A stretch of 64,000 bases of DNA. Origin: Sphingomonas sp. SRS2 (GTDB taxonomy: Bacteria > Pseudomonadota > Alphaproteobacteria > Sphingomonadales > Sphingomonadaceae). Under the pieces are notes generated by a model, which was not told the DNA's origin, searched no databases, and was given only the letters and a program-made list of their open reading frames with translations. Made by a program: the position numbers and the translations under genes. Shown here in pieces: positions 36,842 to 46,850 of this stretch (position 1 is its first letter; every line of letters begins with the position of its first letter). The DNA is taken from assembly GCF_000971055.1 (NCBI RefSeq), contig NZ_LARW01000090.1, positions 1 through 64,000 on the forward strand. The letters are read 5' to 3'.

Positions 36842-38113
36842 TCAGATCAGCTGGGCGATCCCGTGGAGGCCGATACCGATAAGCCCACCGACCAATGTGC
36901 CGTTCACCCGGATATATTGCAGATCGCGCCCCACCGCATTTTCGAGTTGCAGCGTGACGGTGCGTGCATCCCAGCTGCGGATCGTTTCGGACACCAGCCT
37001 GACGATCCCATCGCCATAATCGGCGACAAGACCGGCGGTCAGCCGCCGGGCGAAACGGTTGATCGTCCGCCTGAGACCGGCGTCGTTCTGCAATGTCCCG
37101 CCGAGCTGCCGGAAAGCCTCGCCAACCTGTCCCCCCAAGGCCGCATCGGGGTCGCGTGCGGCGTCGATCAGCCGTAACCGCGCGCTTTGCCACAGGGTGT
37201 CGAGCCAGGCCGCGACGGCAGGACTCTCAAGCAGATCGGCCTTGAGGCCGGCGACCTTGGCCCGGGTGTCGGGATCGTGCTGCAGCTTGTCGGCGAGTTG
37301 CTCCAGCCCTTCCTGTGCCTTGAGGCGTAGCGGATGCTCCGTATCGCTCGACATATCATCGAGCAATTTGTGCAGCCCTTCGACAATCGCGGTCGACAGT
37401 TTCTCGTCGAGACCGGTCCATTTCATGAATTTGCCGGTGCGCGATTGCACCATATCGTGGATCATGCCCTCATTGTGCAGCAATATCCGGCTCGCCCAGC
37501 CGATGATGCCGTCGAGCATCTCGGCATGACGGTTCTCGACGATCGCTGCGTCCAGCGTGCGGCCGAGCAGGGGGGATATGTCGAAACCGCGCAGCCGGGT
37601 GGCGAGCGCCCCCTTGATCATCGCGCCTAGCTTGTCGTCGCCGAGCGATTCCAGAATGGTGGCGAGCGCCCGGCCGATGCCTTCGCGGGTTCGTCCGCCC
37701 TGCGGCGGATTAGCGAGCAGCCGCCCGATCGCGCCTGCAACGTCGACCTGGTTCATCCGTCGCGCGACCACCGATGCTGTGAGGAAATTGACGCGCAGGA
37801 AAGCGGCGAGGCTGGTGCCGATACGGTCCTTGTTCCGCGGGATTATCGCCGTGTGCGGGATGGGCAGGCCGAGTGGATGACGGAACAGCGCCGTCACCGC
37901 GAACCAGTCGGCAAGTCCGCCGACCATTGCGGCTTCGGCGAAGGCGCGCAGATAGCCCCAGCCAGCTGCCGCCTCGGGCCCCTCATGTCGGCGGGCGAAG
38001 AGATAGAGACCGGCCATGATGACCAGCAGCCCGGAGGCGACAATCCGCATGCCGCGCACCCCGCCCTGGGCAGGGTTGAAGCGGTCGAGTCCGATTGCCT
38101 GGAAAAGGTTCAT
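36842..38113 (-). CDS. DUF445 family membrane-associated protein
   Basis: The 423-residue product has a membrane helix at about 22-42 and the DUF445 signature AFAEAAMVGGLADWFAVTALFRHPLGLPIPHTAIIPRNKDRIG. A long helical domain follows, and the C-terminal helix reads VNGTLVGGLIGIGLH. The family is widespread and annotated as inner-membrane, with function unknown (an E. coli member is YjiN). It is monocistronic. A GC-rich hairpin separates it from the efflux permease gene upstream. Confidence 0.9.
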   Translation of the reverse strand: MNLFQAIGLDRFNPAQGGVRGMRIVASGLLVIMAGLYLFARRHEGPEAAAGWGYLRAFAEAAMVGGLADWFAVTALFRHPLGLPIPHTAIIPRNKDRIGTSLAAFLRVNFLTASVVARRMNQVDVAGAIGRLLANPPQGGRTREGIGRALATILESLGDDKLGAMIKGALATRLRGFDISPLLGRTLDAAIVENRHAEMLDGIIGWASRILLHNEGMIHDMVQSRTGKFMKWTGLDEKLSTAIVEGLHKLLDDMSSDTEHPLRLKAQEGLEQLADKLQHDPDTRAKVAGLKADLLESPAVAAWLDTLWQSARLRLIDAARDPDAALGGQVGEAFRQLGGTLQNDAGLRRTINRFARRLTAGLVADYGDGIVRLVSETIRSWDARTVTLQLENAVGRDLQYIRVNGTLVGGLIGIGLHGIAQLI

Positions 38114-38172
38114 GTGAACAAAATGGCTGTTGGCGCAGAATGTTCAACCGAAACGAATTTTAAGCACGGTTT

Positions 38173-38199
38173 CGTCGCCCCGGACGGGGCGGGGCGACG
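38173..38199. repeat. GC-rich hairpin between the RND permease and DUF445 genes
   Basis: Arms CGTCGCCCC and GGGGCGACG pair perfectly across a 9-base loop, 5 bp beyond the permease stop codon. The arm sequence matches the outer part of the dispersed repeats at 155 and 27.3 kb. It may act as transcription terminator of the efflux operon, although no T-run follows. Confidence 0.6.
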
Positions 38200-38203
38200 A
38201 TAA

Positions 38204-41200
38204 TCACTCCGCGGGCTGCGGACGCGAGCCATCTATCTTATGCTCCTCGCTGTTGACGAGGAGACGGCCGAGCTTCGGTCCGATCCATTTCTCGAGATCG
38301 TCGGCCAGAGTGAAGCCCGCCGGCACGATGATCAGCGTAAGCAGGGTCGACATAGCGATGCCGCCGATCACGCAGACCGCCATCGGCGATCGCCAGCTGC
38401 TGTCGCCCGACAGGCCGATGGCGATAGGGATCATGCCCGCGATCATCGCGACCGAGGTCATCACGATCGGCTGCGCGCGCTTGTGCGCAGCCTCTAGGAT
38501 CGCGGCGGTGCGATCTGCGCCGAGCCGCATCTCCTCGATCGCGAAATCGACCAGCAGGATCGAGTTCTTCGCGACAATGCCGAACAGCATCAGCAGGCCG
38601 ATATAGACGGGCATCGAGATCGGCATGCCGCAGATCTTCAGGAACAATATCCCTCCCAGTGGGGCGAGCAGGAGCGAACCCATGTTCACGAAGGGCGGCA
38701 GCACGCGCTTGTAGAGCAGCACCAGCACCGCGAAGACCAGCAGAACGCCGGACACCACCGCAATGATGAAGCCGGAGATAAGGTCGCCTTCGAACTCCTG
38801 CTCGCCGAACTTCACCTCGCGCACGCCCGAGGGGAGGTTCTTCATCGTCTTGGTCGCGTAGATATATTTATAAGCCTCGCCGCTGATCGAGCCGGTGGTG
38901 AGATCGCCGCCGATGACAAGGCGCCGCACCTGGTTATAGCGGCGGATTTTCGAGGGCCCGGCGCCGAACTCGATATCGGCGACTACCTTGAGCGGGACTG
39001 TGCCGCCGAAGGTCGTCTGGACCGGCATGTTCTGGATCGTCGACAGGTCGCGGCGCGATTCCTCGCTCAGGGACACGCGGATCGGGATCTGGCGGTCAGA
39101 CAGCGAGAACTTCGCCATATTCTGCTCGATATCGCCAAGCGTTGCGATGCGGATCGCCTGGCTGAGCGCGGCGGTCGTCACGCCGAGGTCCGCGGCGAGA
39201 TCGAGCCGTGGCTTGATGATCAGTTCGGGGCGCTGGATGTCGCCGTCGATGCGCGGATCGCGGATCATCGGGCTCTTGCGCATTTCCGCGATCAGGTTGT
39301 TCGCGGTCTTCTGCAGCTTCACCGGATCGTCACCGGCAAGCATCACGGTCAGATCACGACCGAAACCGCCGGACTGCGACTGAAAATTGACCCGCGCATC
39401 GGGGATCTTGGCGAGTAGCGGCGCGGTCTCGCGCTCGAACTCGATGCTCGAGCGCTTGCGCTCCTTGGCGGGCTTCAACGTGATGTAGATTGTCGCGAAG
39501 CGCGTGTCGCCATTGTCGCCGATATCAGCAAAGGCCGCATCGACTTCCGGCTGCTCGCGCAGGATTTTGCTCGCCTGGTCGGCGACCCTTTGCGTGTCTT
39601 CCGTGAGACGTGCGCCCGGAGCCAGCTCGATCTTCACCGAACTATAGTCGAGGTCGAGTGCCGGCTGGAATTGCGATGGTGTGGTGGCGAACAGGACGAC
39701 GGTCAGGGCAAGCGCGCCGCCGCCTCCGACCAGCAGCGTCTTCCAGCGATTGTTGAGCGACCATTTCAGCAGGTCGATATATTTATCCATGACCCTGCCG
39801 CCGCCATGCTCCTTCACGCCCTCTGCCTTGAGGAAATAGGCGGCGATCATGGGAGTGAGGAGACGCGCCACGGCGAGGCTCATCAGCACCGCGACGGCGA
39901 CCGTGAGGCCGAACTGCTCGAAGAACTGACCGGGAATGCCGGGCATGAACGACACCGGCACGAACACGGCGACGATCGCCATCGTCGTGGCGACAACAGC
40001 GAGGCCGATTTCGTCGGCGGCGTCCATCGAAGCCTGATAGGCGGTCTTGCCCATGCGCATATGCCGGACGATATTCTCGATCTCGACGATCGCATCGTCC
40101 ACGAGAATTCCCGCCACCAGGCTAAGCGCGAGCAGGCTGATCGTGTTCAGCGTGAAGCCCATCAGATCCATGAACCAGAAGGCGGGAATTGCCGACAGCG
40201 GGATCGCCAGCGCGGAGATCAGCGTGGCGCGCCAGTCGCGCAGGAACAGGAACACCACGATGACCGCAAGTACCGAACCCTCGATCATCGCATCGATCGC
40301 GGAGTGGTATTGCGCCTTGGTATACAGGACGCTGGTATACAGCTCCTTATACTCGATCTTCGGGTTCTCCTTGCGGAGATCGGCGAGGACCTTCTGCGTG
40401 GCGTCGTAGACCTTGACGTCCGAAGCGCCCTTCGCCTTCTGAATCGCGAAGGACAGCACCTGCCTGTCGTTCATCTTGCTGAGCGAACGCTGCTCGCCAT
40501 AGGCGTCGCGCACCGTGGCGATATCGGCGAGTCGGACGGTGCGTCCGTCGCCGACCGATATCTGGGTCTGTCCCAGCGTATAAGCGGAGGAGGCGTTGCC
40601 GAGAACGCGCACCGACTGTTCCGAGCCGGCCACTTCGGCCCGCCCGCCCGCGGCGTTGAGGTTGACCGCGCGGAGGACGTTGTTGACCTCGCTCGCGGTG
40701 ACACCCTGTGCCTGCATTCGCGCCGGATCCAGGATCACCCGGATCTCGCGGGTCACGCCACCGCCACGGAACACCGCAGCCATGCCTTCGACCGCCTGAA
40801 GCCGCTTGATCACCGTATTGTCGGTGAACCAGCTCAGTTCCTCCAGGGTCATGTCGACGCCCGTCACCGAATAATAGGCGATCGGGCCGCCCTCGACGTC
40901 CATGCGCTTGACCTGCGGTTCCAGGATGCCGTCAGGAAGCTCGGAACGGATCTTCGCGACGGCGTCGCGCACGTCGTTGACCGCGCGGTCCACCGGCGTG
41001 CCGAGCTGAAACTCGACGTTGGTGCCCGTCAGACCTTCGGTGACATAGGAGGTGATCGATTTCACGCTGCCGATCGACGCGACCGCCGCCTCGACCTTGC
41101 GGGTGATCTGCGTTTCCATCTCGGTCGGCGCTGCGCCGGGCTGGACGATCTCGACCTGCGCGCCCGGGAAGCTGATGTCGGGCATGTTGTTGATGTCCAT

Positions 41201-41296
41201 GCGCGCGAAGCTGATCAGGCCAGCCAGCGTCAGCGCAATGAACAGCACGATCGGCGGAATCGGATTCTTGATCGCCCAGGCGGAGATGTTACGCAT
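38204..41296 (-). CDS. RND multidrug efflux permease (HAE1/AcrB family)
   Basis: The 1030-residue product starts MRNISAWAIKNPIPPIVLFIAL and has the RND layout: first helix, a large periplasmic porter loop, helices 2-6, a second loop, and six more helices. The proton-relay Asp pair lies in GILVDDAIVEIENIVRH (helix 4), and the C-terminal half repeats the pattern (LFGIVAKNSILLVDFAIEEM). It exports hydrophobic compounds using the proton gradient, together with the adaptor encoded 13 bp upstream. No outer-membrane channel gene is present, so a separate TolC-like protein is expected. The substrate is unknown. Confidence 0.94.
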   Translation of the reverse strand: MRNISAWAIKNPIPPIVLFIALTLAGLISFARMDINNMPDISFPGAQVEIVQPGAAPTEMETQITRKVEAAVASIGSVKSITSYVTEGLTGTNVEFQLGTPVDRAVNDVRDAVAKIRSELPDGILEPQVKRMDVEGGPIAYYSVTGVDMTLEELSWFTDNTVIKRLQAVEGMAAVFRGGGVTREIRVILDPARMQAQGVTASEVNNVLRAVNLNAAGGRAEVAGSEQSVRVLGNASSAYTLGQTQISVGDGRTVRLADIATVRDAYGEQRSLSKMNDRQVLSFAIQKAKGASDVKVYDATQKVLADLRKENPKIEYKELYTSVLYTKAQYHSAIDAMIEGSVLAVIVVFLFLRDWRATLISALAIPLSAIPAFWFMDLMGFTLNTISLLALSLVAGILVDDAIVEIENIVRHMRMGKTAYQASMDAADEIGLAVVATTMAIVAVFVPVSFMPGIPGQFFEQFGLTVAVAVLMSLAVARLLTPMIAAYFLKAEGVKEHGGGRVMDKYIDLLKWSLNNRWKTLLVGGGGALALTVVLFATTPSQFQPALDLDYSSVKIELAPGARLTEDTQRVADQASKILREQPEVDAAFADIGDNGDTRFATIYITLKPAKERKRSSIEFERETAPLLAKIPDARVNFQSQSGGFGRDLTVMLAGDDPVKLQKTANNLIAEMRKSPMIRDPRIDGDIQRPELIIKPRLDLAADLGVTTAALSQAIRIATLGDIEQNMAKFSLSDRQIPIRVSLSEESRRDLSTIQNMPVQTTFGGTVPLKVVADIEFGAGPSKIRRYNQVRRLVIGGDLTTGSISGEAYKYIYATKTMKNLPSGVREVKFGEQEFEGDLISGFIIAVVSGVLLVFAVLVLLYKRVLPPFVNMGSLLLAPLGGILFLKICGMPISMPVYIGLLMLFGIVAKNSILLVDFAIEEMRLGADRTAAILEAAHKRAQPIVMTSVAMIAGMIPIAIGLSGDSSWRSPMAVCVIGGIAMSTLLTLIIVPAGFTLADDLEKWIGPKLGRLLVNSEEHKIDGSRPQPAE

Positions 41297-41309
41297 CGTT
41301 TAGTTCCGA

Positions 41310-42491
41310 TCAGCGGCCAAGAGTGGCGGGGTCGGCCATTTGCGGCGTCACCTTGTCGCCCGGATTCAGGAACGCGCCGGCAGACAAGACAATCTTCTCG
41401 TTGCCTTGGAGCCCTGACAGGATGACCACGCCGGCGTCGGTCACGTCACCGGTCTTCACGTCGCGGCGCACCACCTTGCTATCGGGACCGACGGCATAGG
41501 CATAAGAGCCTTTCTCATCATGCAGTACCGCCGATTCCGGCAGCCTGGGGGCCGATACGCTGCCGCTGGTGATCGTCACCGCGGCGAAGCCGCCGGGGCG
41601 GAGCGCGGGATCGTAGCGCATCTGGACGCGGGCGGTGCCCTGGCGCGACTGCGGGTCGATAATCGGCGAAATCTGCCAGACGGTGCCCTGGAAGGCGCGC
41701 TTGCCGCCGATCGGCGTGACCTCGGCCTGATCTCCAACCTTGAGACGGGCGATATCCTGCTCGGCGAGGAGAGCGCGGATTTCGAGTTCGCCGCCCTTGG
41801 CGACGCGGAACAGGGCGCCGTTGCCGGGGCCGACCACCTGGCCGGGCTCGGCGGCGCGGGTCAGGACGAGTCCGGCGGCGGGCGAACGGATGTCGAGACG
41901 CCCGATCTGGGCGCGCGACTGGCCATATTGGGCGCGGGCCACCGCAACACGGGCGGTCGCGGCGTCGCGGGTCGCGGTCTTGCGATCGATGTCGGCCTTG
42001 GAGATGAAGCCGCGTGCGACCAACGCCTTGGCGCGATCGAGTTCGGACTGTGCGAGATCGGCATCGGCCTGTGCGACACGGATCGATGCGGCGAGCGAAT
42101 TTGCTTCCTGCGCCTGGACCGAGCGTTCGATCACCGCGAGCGTCTGACCGGCAGCGACCCAATCGCCAGGTTCGACCAGCACGCGCTGGACCATGCCGCC
42201 TTCGCCTGCGATGCCGACCGGCATCTCGCGCTTGGCGAACAGCGTGCCCGTCGCGGAGACAGAGGCGGCAACGGTGGTGCGTCCGGGGACGATCACCGTG
42301 ACGCCCGGCGCGGGTGGCGCGGGCGGCGCAGCCTTCTCGCCGCCGAAAATCATCATGCCGGCGATAACCGCAACGATGAGCAATGCGACAGCGCCGCCGA
42401 TGATCACCCAGCGTCGGCGACGGGCCTGCGCATCATCATAGTCATAGACCGAATAATCGGTCTCGATGCCGGATTCGACGTTCATCCCCAT
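41310..42491 (-). CDS. RND efflux periplasmic adaptor (membrane fusion protein)
   Basis: The 393-residue product has a cytoplasmic tail, a membrane helix (about 30-50: WVIIGGAVALLIVAVIAGMM), a lipoyl-type domain (VEPGDWVAAGQTLAVIE), an alpha-hairpin (about 110-180), and beta-barrel and membrane-proximal domains. Such adaptors bridge the RND pump to the outer-membrane channel. I chose ATG 42491. In-frame alternatives are TTG 42500 and ATG 42485. It is the first gene of the efflux operon. Its 228-bp upstream region up to the divergent SIMPL gene contains no recognised operator. Confidence 0.91.
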   Translation of the reverse strand: MGMNVESGIETDYSVYDYDDAQARRRRWVIIGGAVALLIVAVIAGMMIFGGEKAAPPAPPAPGVTVIVPGRTTVAASVSATGTLFAKREMPVGIAGEGGMVQRVLVEPGDWVAAGQTLAVIERSVQAQEANSLAASIRVAQADADLAQSELDRAKALVARGFISKADIDRKTATRDAATARVAVARAQYGQSRAQIGRLDIRSPAAGLVLTRAAEPGQVVGPGNGALFRVAKGGELEIRALLAEQDIARLKVGDQAEVTPIGGKRAFQGTVWQISPIIDPQSRQGTARVQMRYDPALRPGGFAAVTITSGSVSAPRLPESAVLHDEKGSYAYAVGPDSKVVRRDVKTGDVTDAGVVILSGLQGNEKIVLSAGAFLNPGDKVTPQMADPATLGR

Positions 42492-42719
42492 AGCTTTCAA
42501 ACTGCCGGCCCTGACGAGCCCTTTGATTAAGATCGAACTGTATTATATCAATATGTCACCTCGCTCAAGAGTGCGGCGCATAAATGCCGTTTCCGGGCGC
42601 GAGGGGATCATTTCGCAGCCGAAAGGCGTTAAGCCTCCATGCAGCGACGATCGCGTAGAACCCGTAGCACGTCGCGATCATTGCGGCAAAGCAGGAGCGG
42701 AACCGAAATGGGAGAGATC

Positions 42720-43433
42720 ATGTCGAAACTTGGTGTTGCGGCGCCCCTGGCGCTGGCGCTGATGAGCCCCGCTGCGGCGCAGGAGCCGGCGAAGGCGTTC
42801 ATGACCGGCACGCGGCTCGACGTGGTGGCGAGCGGCGAGGTCAACGCGGTTCCGGACGTCGCCACCGTGGGCGCCGGCGTCGTCAGTCAGGCCGAGACGG
42901 CGGCGGCGGCGATGAGCGATAACGCCCGGCGGACCGCGGCAACGGTGGCAACAATCCGGAAGGCCGGGGTTGCCGACCGCGACATCCAGACCACGTCGAT
43001 CAGCCTGAGCCCGCAATATCGCTACGCGGAGAATAAGCCCCCGGTGATTATCGGCTATCAGGCATCGAGCAGGGTGAGCGTGCGTTTTCGCGATATCAAG
43101 GCGGCGGGGCCGATCCTGGATTCGCTCGTTGCCGCGGGCGCCAACCAGATCGACGGACCAACCTTGTCGATCGACAAGCCCGAGCCGCTGCTCGATCAGG
43201 CGCGCAAGAAAGCGATCGTCGCCGCGCGCGAGCGGGCGGCGCTCTATGCCGGCGCAGCGGGTCTCAGGGTCAAGCGGATCGTCGCGATCAGCGAGGGAAG
43301 CTTCGAGAGCCCGATGCCCCGCCCGATGCCGATGATGAGCATGGCCCGCGTCAAGGAAGCCGCCGACAGCTCGATCGAGGCGGGCGAGCAGAAGCTCGCG
43401 ATCAGCGTATCGGTGACGTTCGAGCTCGAATAA
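42720..43433 (+). CDS. Periplasmic SIMPL (DUF541) domain protein
   Basis: The 237-residue product has a signal peptide (cleavage near AAAQ-EP, residues about 19-21). SIMPL features are LDVVASGEVNAVPDVATVGAGVVSQAETA, a YRYAENKPPVIIGYQASSRVSVRFRD segment and AIVAARERAALYAGAAGL. The family includes E. coli YggE, which lowers oxidative stress by an unknown mechanism, and BP26 of Brucella. I chose the ATG at 42720, preceded by GGGAGA. ATG 42708 (AGGAG upstream) is nearly as good. It is monocistronic and divergent from the efflux operon. Confidence 0.88.
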   Translation: MSKLGVAAPLALALMSPAAAQEPAKAFMTGTRLDVVASGEVNAVPDVATVGAGVVSQAETAAAAMSDNARRTAATVATIRKAGVADRDIQTTSISLSPQYRYAENKPPVIIGYQASSRVSVRFRDIKAAGPILDSLVAAGANQIDGPTLSIDKPEPLLDQARKKAIVAARERAALYAGAAGLRVKRIVAISEGSFESPMPRPMPMMSMARVKEAADSSIEAGEQKLAISVSVTFELE

Positions 43434-43454
43434 GCCCGTCGTTCCCGGATTTCA

Positions 43455-43494
43455 AAATGGCTCTCTCCCGCGCCGGCGCGGGAGAGAGCCATTT
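43455..43494. terminator. 40-bp perfect palindrome after the SIMPL gene
   Basis: Bases 43455-43474 are the exact reverse complement of 43475-43494, with A/T residues at the outer ends. The hairpin starts 22 bp after the SIMPL stop codon and ends with a short T-run (ATTTCG). It is well placed as a bidirectional terminator for SIMPL and for the converging DUF6065-like gene. Confidence 0.8.
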
Positions 43495-43609
43495 CGCTTT
43501 CCAGCCGCCTCGGCGCTGAATATCGCCGCGCGTGCGCATGCCGAGCAATCCCTCGGATTTGTGATGGCGATGCGGCCATCGCGTTCGTTTGACGACGTCC
43601 GACAGCGCG

Positions 43610-44365
43610 TTAGTCATCCCGGCCGGGCGGAGCGAACGGCCAGAGGCGGATTCGGGTGCGATGGTCATCGCCCGCGAGGTCGGTTCCATCGAGGGTCTGG
43701 CCGCGATAATAATGCTTTTGCCATTTCGCGGCCTGCGCATCGGCATCCTGCTCCCGCAGGCCGGTATTGAACTTGGCCCTGCTTTCGGACCAGGCGTTGA
43801 ACTCGGCGTGGAGCTTCGCGTCGTCGGTGATCGGGCGGATCACGGGCTCGAAGCTTTCGAGCTCGCCGCGCTGGATCGGAAAGACATGGCAGATGGGCTC
43901 GCCGGCCTCGAACCGGACCTTTCCGGGACGGGTGAACATCCAGTTCATCGTGAAGGTGAAGGGCGCCCAATCCGTCTCGACCACCCCCGATAGCGGGCCG
44001 ATGCCGTCCTTTGGCCGGTTGATCGGCCCCTGCGCCATCAGGTCGTAGCCGGGCTCAGTGCGGAACACCGCGGGAATGTGGAAAGTGAGGATGCCGTGGC
44101 CGAAATGGCTGAGTGCGGGGGCAGTGCTGTCCTTGTCTGGGGTTATGCTGATCGCGTCGATCTTGACGCTGCCATGCCAGCTGGCGGTGAAGCCGGATGG
44201 GCAGAGGATTTCCCAGCCATGGGCGTTTGCGATCGCCAGCGGCAGGCAGCGATAGGCGTAACGCTGGTTGGTCTCATCCATCCATTCGCGCTCGTGTGGA
44301 GCGGGCCGGATGTCGAGCGACCGGTTCGGCATGGTAAAGGCTGTGAGTTTGGCGCGCTTGGTCAT
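43610..44365 (-). CDS. DUF6065-like protein, function unknown
   Basis: The 251-residue product starts MTKRAKLTAFTMPNRSLDI and has no signal peptide or membrane helix. Conserved-looking features include RCLPLAIANAHGWEI, LTFHIPAVFRTEPGYDLMAQGPIN, TFTMNWMFTRPG and FEAGEPICHVFPIQRGELE. The arrangement (a beta-rich cupin-like body) fits the family I recall as DUF6065; no activity is known. I chose the ATG at 44365. A longer frame from 44440 runs into the terminator and has no homologous N-terminus. The function call is only descriptive. Confidence 0.72.
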   Translation of the reverse strand: MTKRAKLTAFTMPNRSLDIRPAPHEREWMDETNQRYAYRCLPLAIANAHGWEILCPSGFTASWHGSVKIDAISITPDKDSTAPALSHFGHGILTFHIPAVFRTEPGYDLMAQGPINRPKDGIGPLSGVVETDWAPFTFTMNWMFTRPGKVRFEAGEPICHVFPIQRGELESFEPVIRPITDDAKLHAEFNAWSESRAKFNTGLREQDADAQAAKWQKHYYRGQTLDGTDLAGDDHRTRIRLWPFAPPGRDD

Positions 44366-44441
44366 CGACGGACGGTCTAGCTTCGGTCTACCCGCCCAAC
44401 AACCATCCGCGTGGTATCTACCGGAATAACGGAATGACATG

Positions 44442-44474
44442 AAAAAGGCCGCCGGATCGCTCCGGCGGCCTTTT
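44442..44474 (-). terminator. Strong intrinsic terminator for the GlsB-type gene
   Basis: A 10-11-bp GC stem (GGCCGCCGGA with TCCGGCGGCC) with a 4-base loop is flanked by A-run and T-run. It lies 19 bp past the GlsB-type stop codon on the minus strand. It isolates that gene from the DUF6065-like gene downstream and would also work on the plus strand. Confidence 0.9.
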
Positions 44475-44492
44475 CACCCGATGGGTCGCGGA

Positions 44493-44741
44493 TCAGCGCA
44501 TCGCGCCGCGACGGACGAGGTTGACGATCGCGAGCAGGATAACCGCACCCAGGAAGGCGCTCAGCCAGCCATAGATGCCACCGCCACCCAGCGACGGTCC
44601 GAACAGTACGCCACCGATGAAGGATCCGATGATCCCGACGATGATGTTGAGAATGACGCCCTGTTGCGCGTCGGTACGCATCAAGATGCTCGCCAGCCAG
44701 CCGATGATGCCGCCCACGATAAGGAAAATGATCAGATTCAT
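44493..44741 (-). CDS. GlsB/YeaQ/YmgE family stress-response membrane protein
   Basis: The 82-residue product has three hydrophobic helices with the family's Gly pattern (FLIVGGIIGWLASILMRTDAQQGVILNIIVGIIGSFIGGVLF). These are small inner-membrane proteins induced by acid, osmotic or general stress; their mechanism is unknown. I chose ATG 44741, preceded by GGAGGA. ATG 44756 would add five residues. A GGAAC-N16-CGTA sequence about 60 bp upstream may be an EcfG-type promoter. Confidence 0.88.
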   Translation of the reverse strand: MNLIIFLIVGGIIGWLASILMRTDAQQGVILNIIVGIIGSFIGGVLFGPSLGGGGIYGWLSAFLGAVILLAIVNLVRRGAMR

Positions 44742-44798
44742 GCCGTCCTCCTGCACTCCGGGTGGCTCTCGTTGTGGCGAAAGCCGTCATGCGAATAG

Positions 44799-44823
44799 TA
44801 CGTTCGAGGGCGGCGCTTGTTCC
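44799..44823 (-). promoter_or_regulatory. Candidate EcfG-type promoter of the GlsB-type gene (one mismatch)
   Basis: On the minus strand GGAAC (44823-44819) is followed after 16 bases by CGTA (44802-44799). This differs from the consensus CGTT at one position. Distance to the gene start (about 58 bp) and the stress-related gene family support it. The mismatch lowers confidence. Confidence 0.4.
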
Positions 44824-44869
44824 TTTTTCCGCGACGAGGAACGGATCGTTGCTGGTCCGAAACGGAAAA

Positions 44870-44894
44870 GGCCCGCTTCCTCGGGAAGCGGGCC
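44870..44894 (-). terminator. Intrinsic terminator after sciP
   Basis: An 11-bp stem (GGCCCGCTTCC with GGAAGCGGGCC) and a 3-base loop lie 24 bp beyond the sciP stop codon on the minus strand. TTTTCC follows in the transcript. Confidence 0.85.
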
Positions 44895-44918
44895 CTGTTC
44901 ATCCGGCATCGTGGCGCG

Positions 44919-45218
44919 TCAGTATTTCTGCTGGCGCTCGTACAGCGACTTATAATGTTGAATCCGGGTGACGCGCAGGCCGGGCATGCCCGACCGGTCG
45001 ACCGCGCGTTGCCAGCCGGCGAACTCCTCGACGCTGAGCGAGTAACGCTCGCATACTTCGTCGACGGTCAGGAGACCGCCACTGACCGCCGCCACGACCT
45101 CGGCCTTGCGGCGGACCACCCAGCGGGTCGTACCGGGAGGCGGAAGCGAATCGACCGTGAGCGGTTCGCCCAACGGGCCGATGACCTGATGCGGACGGAT
45201 CTTCTGATTCTCAAGCAT
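44919..45218 (-). CDS. sciP: CtrA inhibitor SciP (DUF1153)
   Basis: The 99-residue product has the DUF1153 pattern: MLENQKIRPHQVIGPLGEPLT, then PPPGTTRWVVRRKAEVVAAV, and a helix-turn-helix (LTVDEVCERYSLSVEEFAGWQ). In Caulobacter SciP binds CtrA-activated promoters and blocks CtrA-dependent transcription in swarmer cells. Presence here implies a CtrA circuit in this organism. The start at 45218 follows GAGGT by 5 bp and is slightly longer than the Caulobacter protein. An upstream in-frame ATG at 45230 is possible. Confidence 0.92.
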   Translation of the reverse strand: MLENQKIRPHQVIGPLGEPLTVDSLPPPGTTRWVVRRKAEVVAAVSGGLLTVDEVCERYSLSVEEFAGWQRAVDRSGMPGLRVTRIQHYKSLYERQQKY

Positions 45219-45329
45219 GCGATACCTCAAACTTGGTCGGTCGACCTGAACTTGTTCCCCGAAGCTGTCCTAGCTGCACGGCTCTGAAGGAAGATTTGCG
45301 TGGAAGGGTAAATGTGCGGATCATCTTTA

Positions 45330-45611
45330 TTACCGGGATCCGTCGTTGAAGCGTGCGGCGGCGGCGGCATGGAAGCTGCCATGGGCGCCATTCGCTGCCG
45401 CAGCCGTCTGCCCCGGAGCCGCCAGCAGGACCGCGACCGCCGGGTGGGCGGGGTCGAAGGGCTCGGTATGGCCCGCGCCACCACGGGCGAGTCGCGCGGT
45501 CGGCGTTTCGGCCTGATGCTGGGCAAGAAAGGCGCAGAGCGTGGTAAAGTCGAGAGGGGTTTCGACCTGCTCGGCTGCATCGATACGGAATTCGTCGATC
45601 TTGATCTTCAT
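45330..45611 (-). CDS. Hypothetical small protein upstream of sciP
   Basis: The 93-residue frame starts [15 protein letters not shown] and has strong G/C preference at third codon positions, as in real genes here. The N-terminal half looks like a small folded domain ([18 protein letters not shown]). The C-terminal half is Ala/His-rich and low in complexity. I recognise no family. It lies 111 bp upstream of sciP on the same strand and is divergent from mnmA. An overlapping plus-strand frame is only the N-terminal extension of mnmA and has no family support. Confidence 0.5.
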   Translation of the reverse strand: MKIKIDEFRIDAAEQVETPLDFTTLCAFLAQHQAETPTARLARGGAGHTEPFDPAHPAVAVLLAAPGQTAAAANGAHGSFHAAAAARFNDGSR

Positions 45612-45710
45612 GGGGCTTGTCCGTTTTCCGTGTCAGCACAAGAAACGGCGCGGCCGGACAAATCTTTAGCCGACTTTCGTCTATTTTTGCGGGAACTTAC
45701 GCTTGCTGCT

Positions 45711-46847
<1,137 letters not shown>

Positions 46848-46850
46848 CGA

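Noticed and set aside
39590-41425. A 611-codon plus-strand frame opposite the RND permease.
   Set aside because: It is antisense to a complete RND permease and has a skewed Arg/His/Asp composition, as expected for a codon-bias shadow.
45312-45710. A 133-codon N-terminal extension of mnmA.
   Set aside because: MnmA proteins start close to the PP-loop. The extension is Arg/Gly-rich and overlaps a better-supported minus-strand frame.
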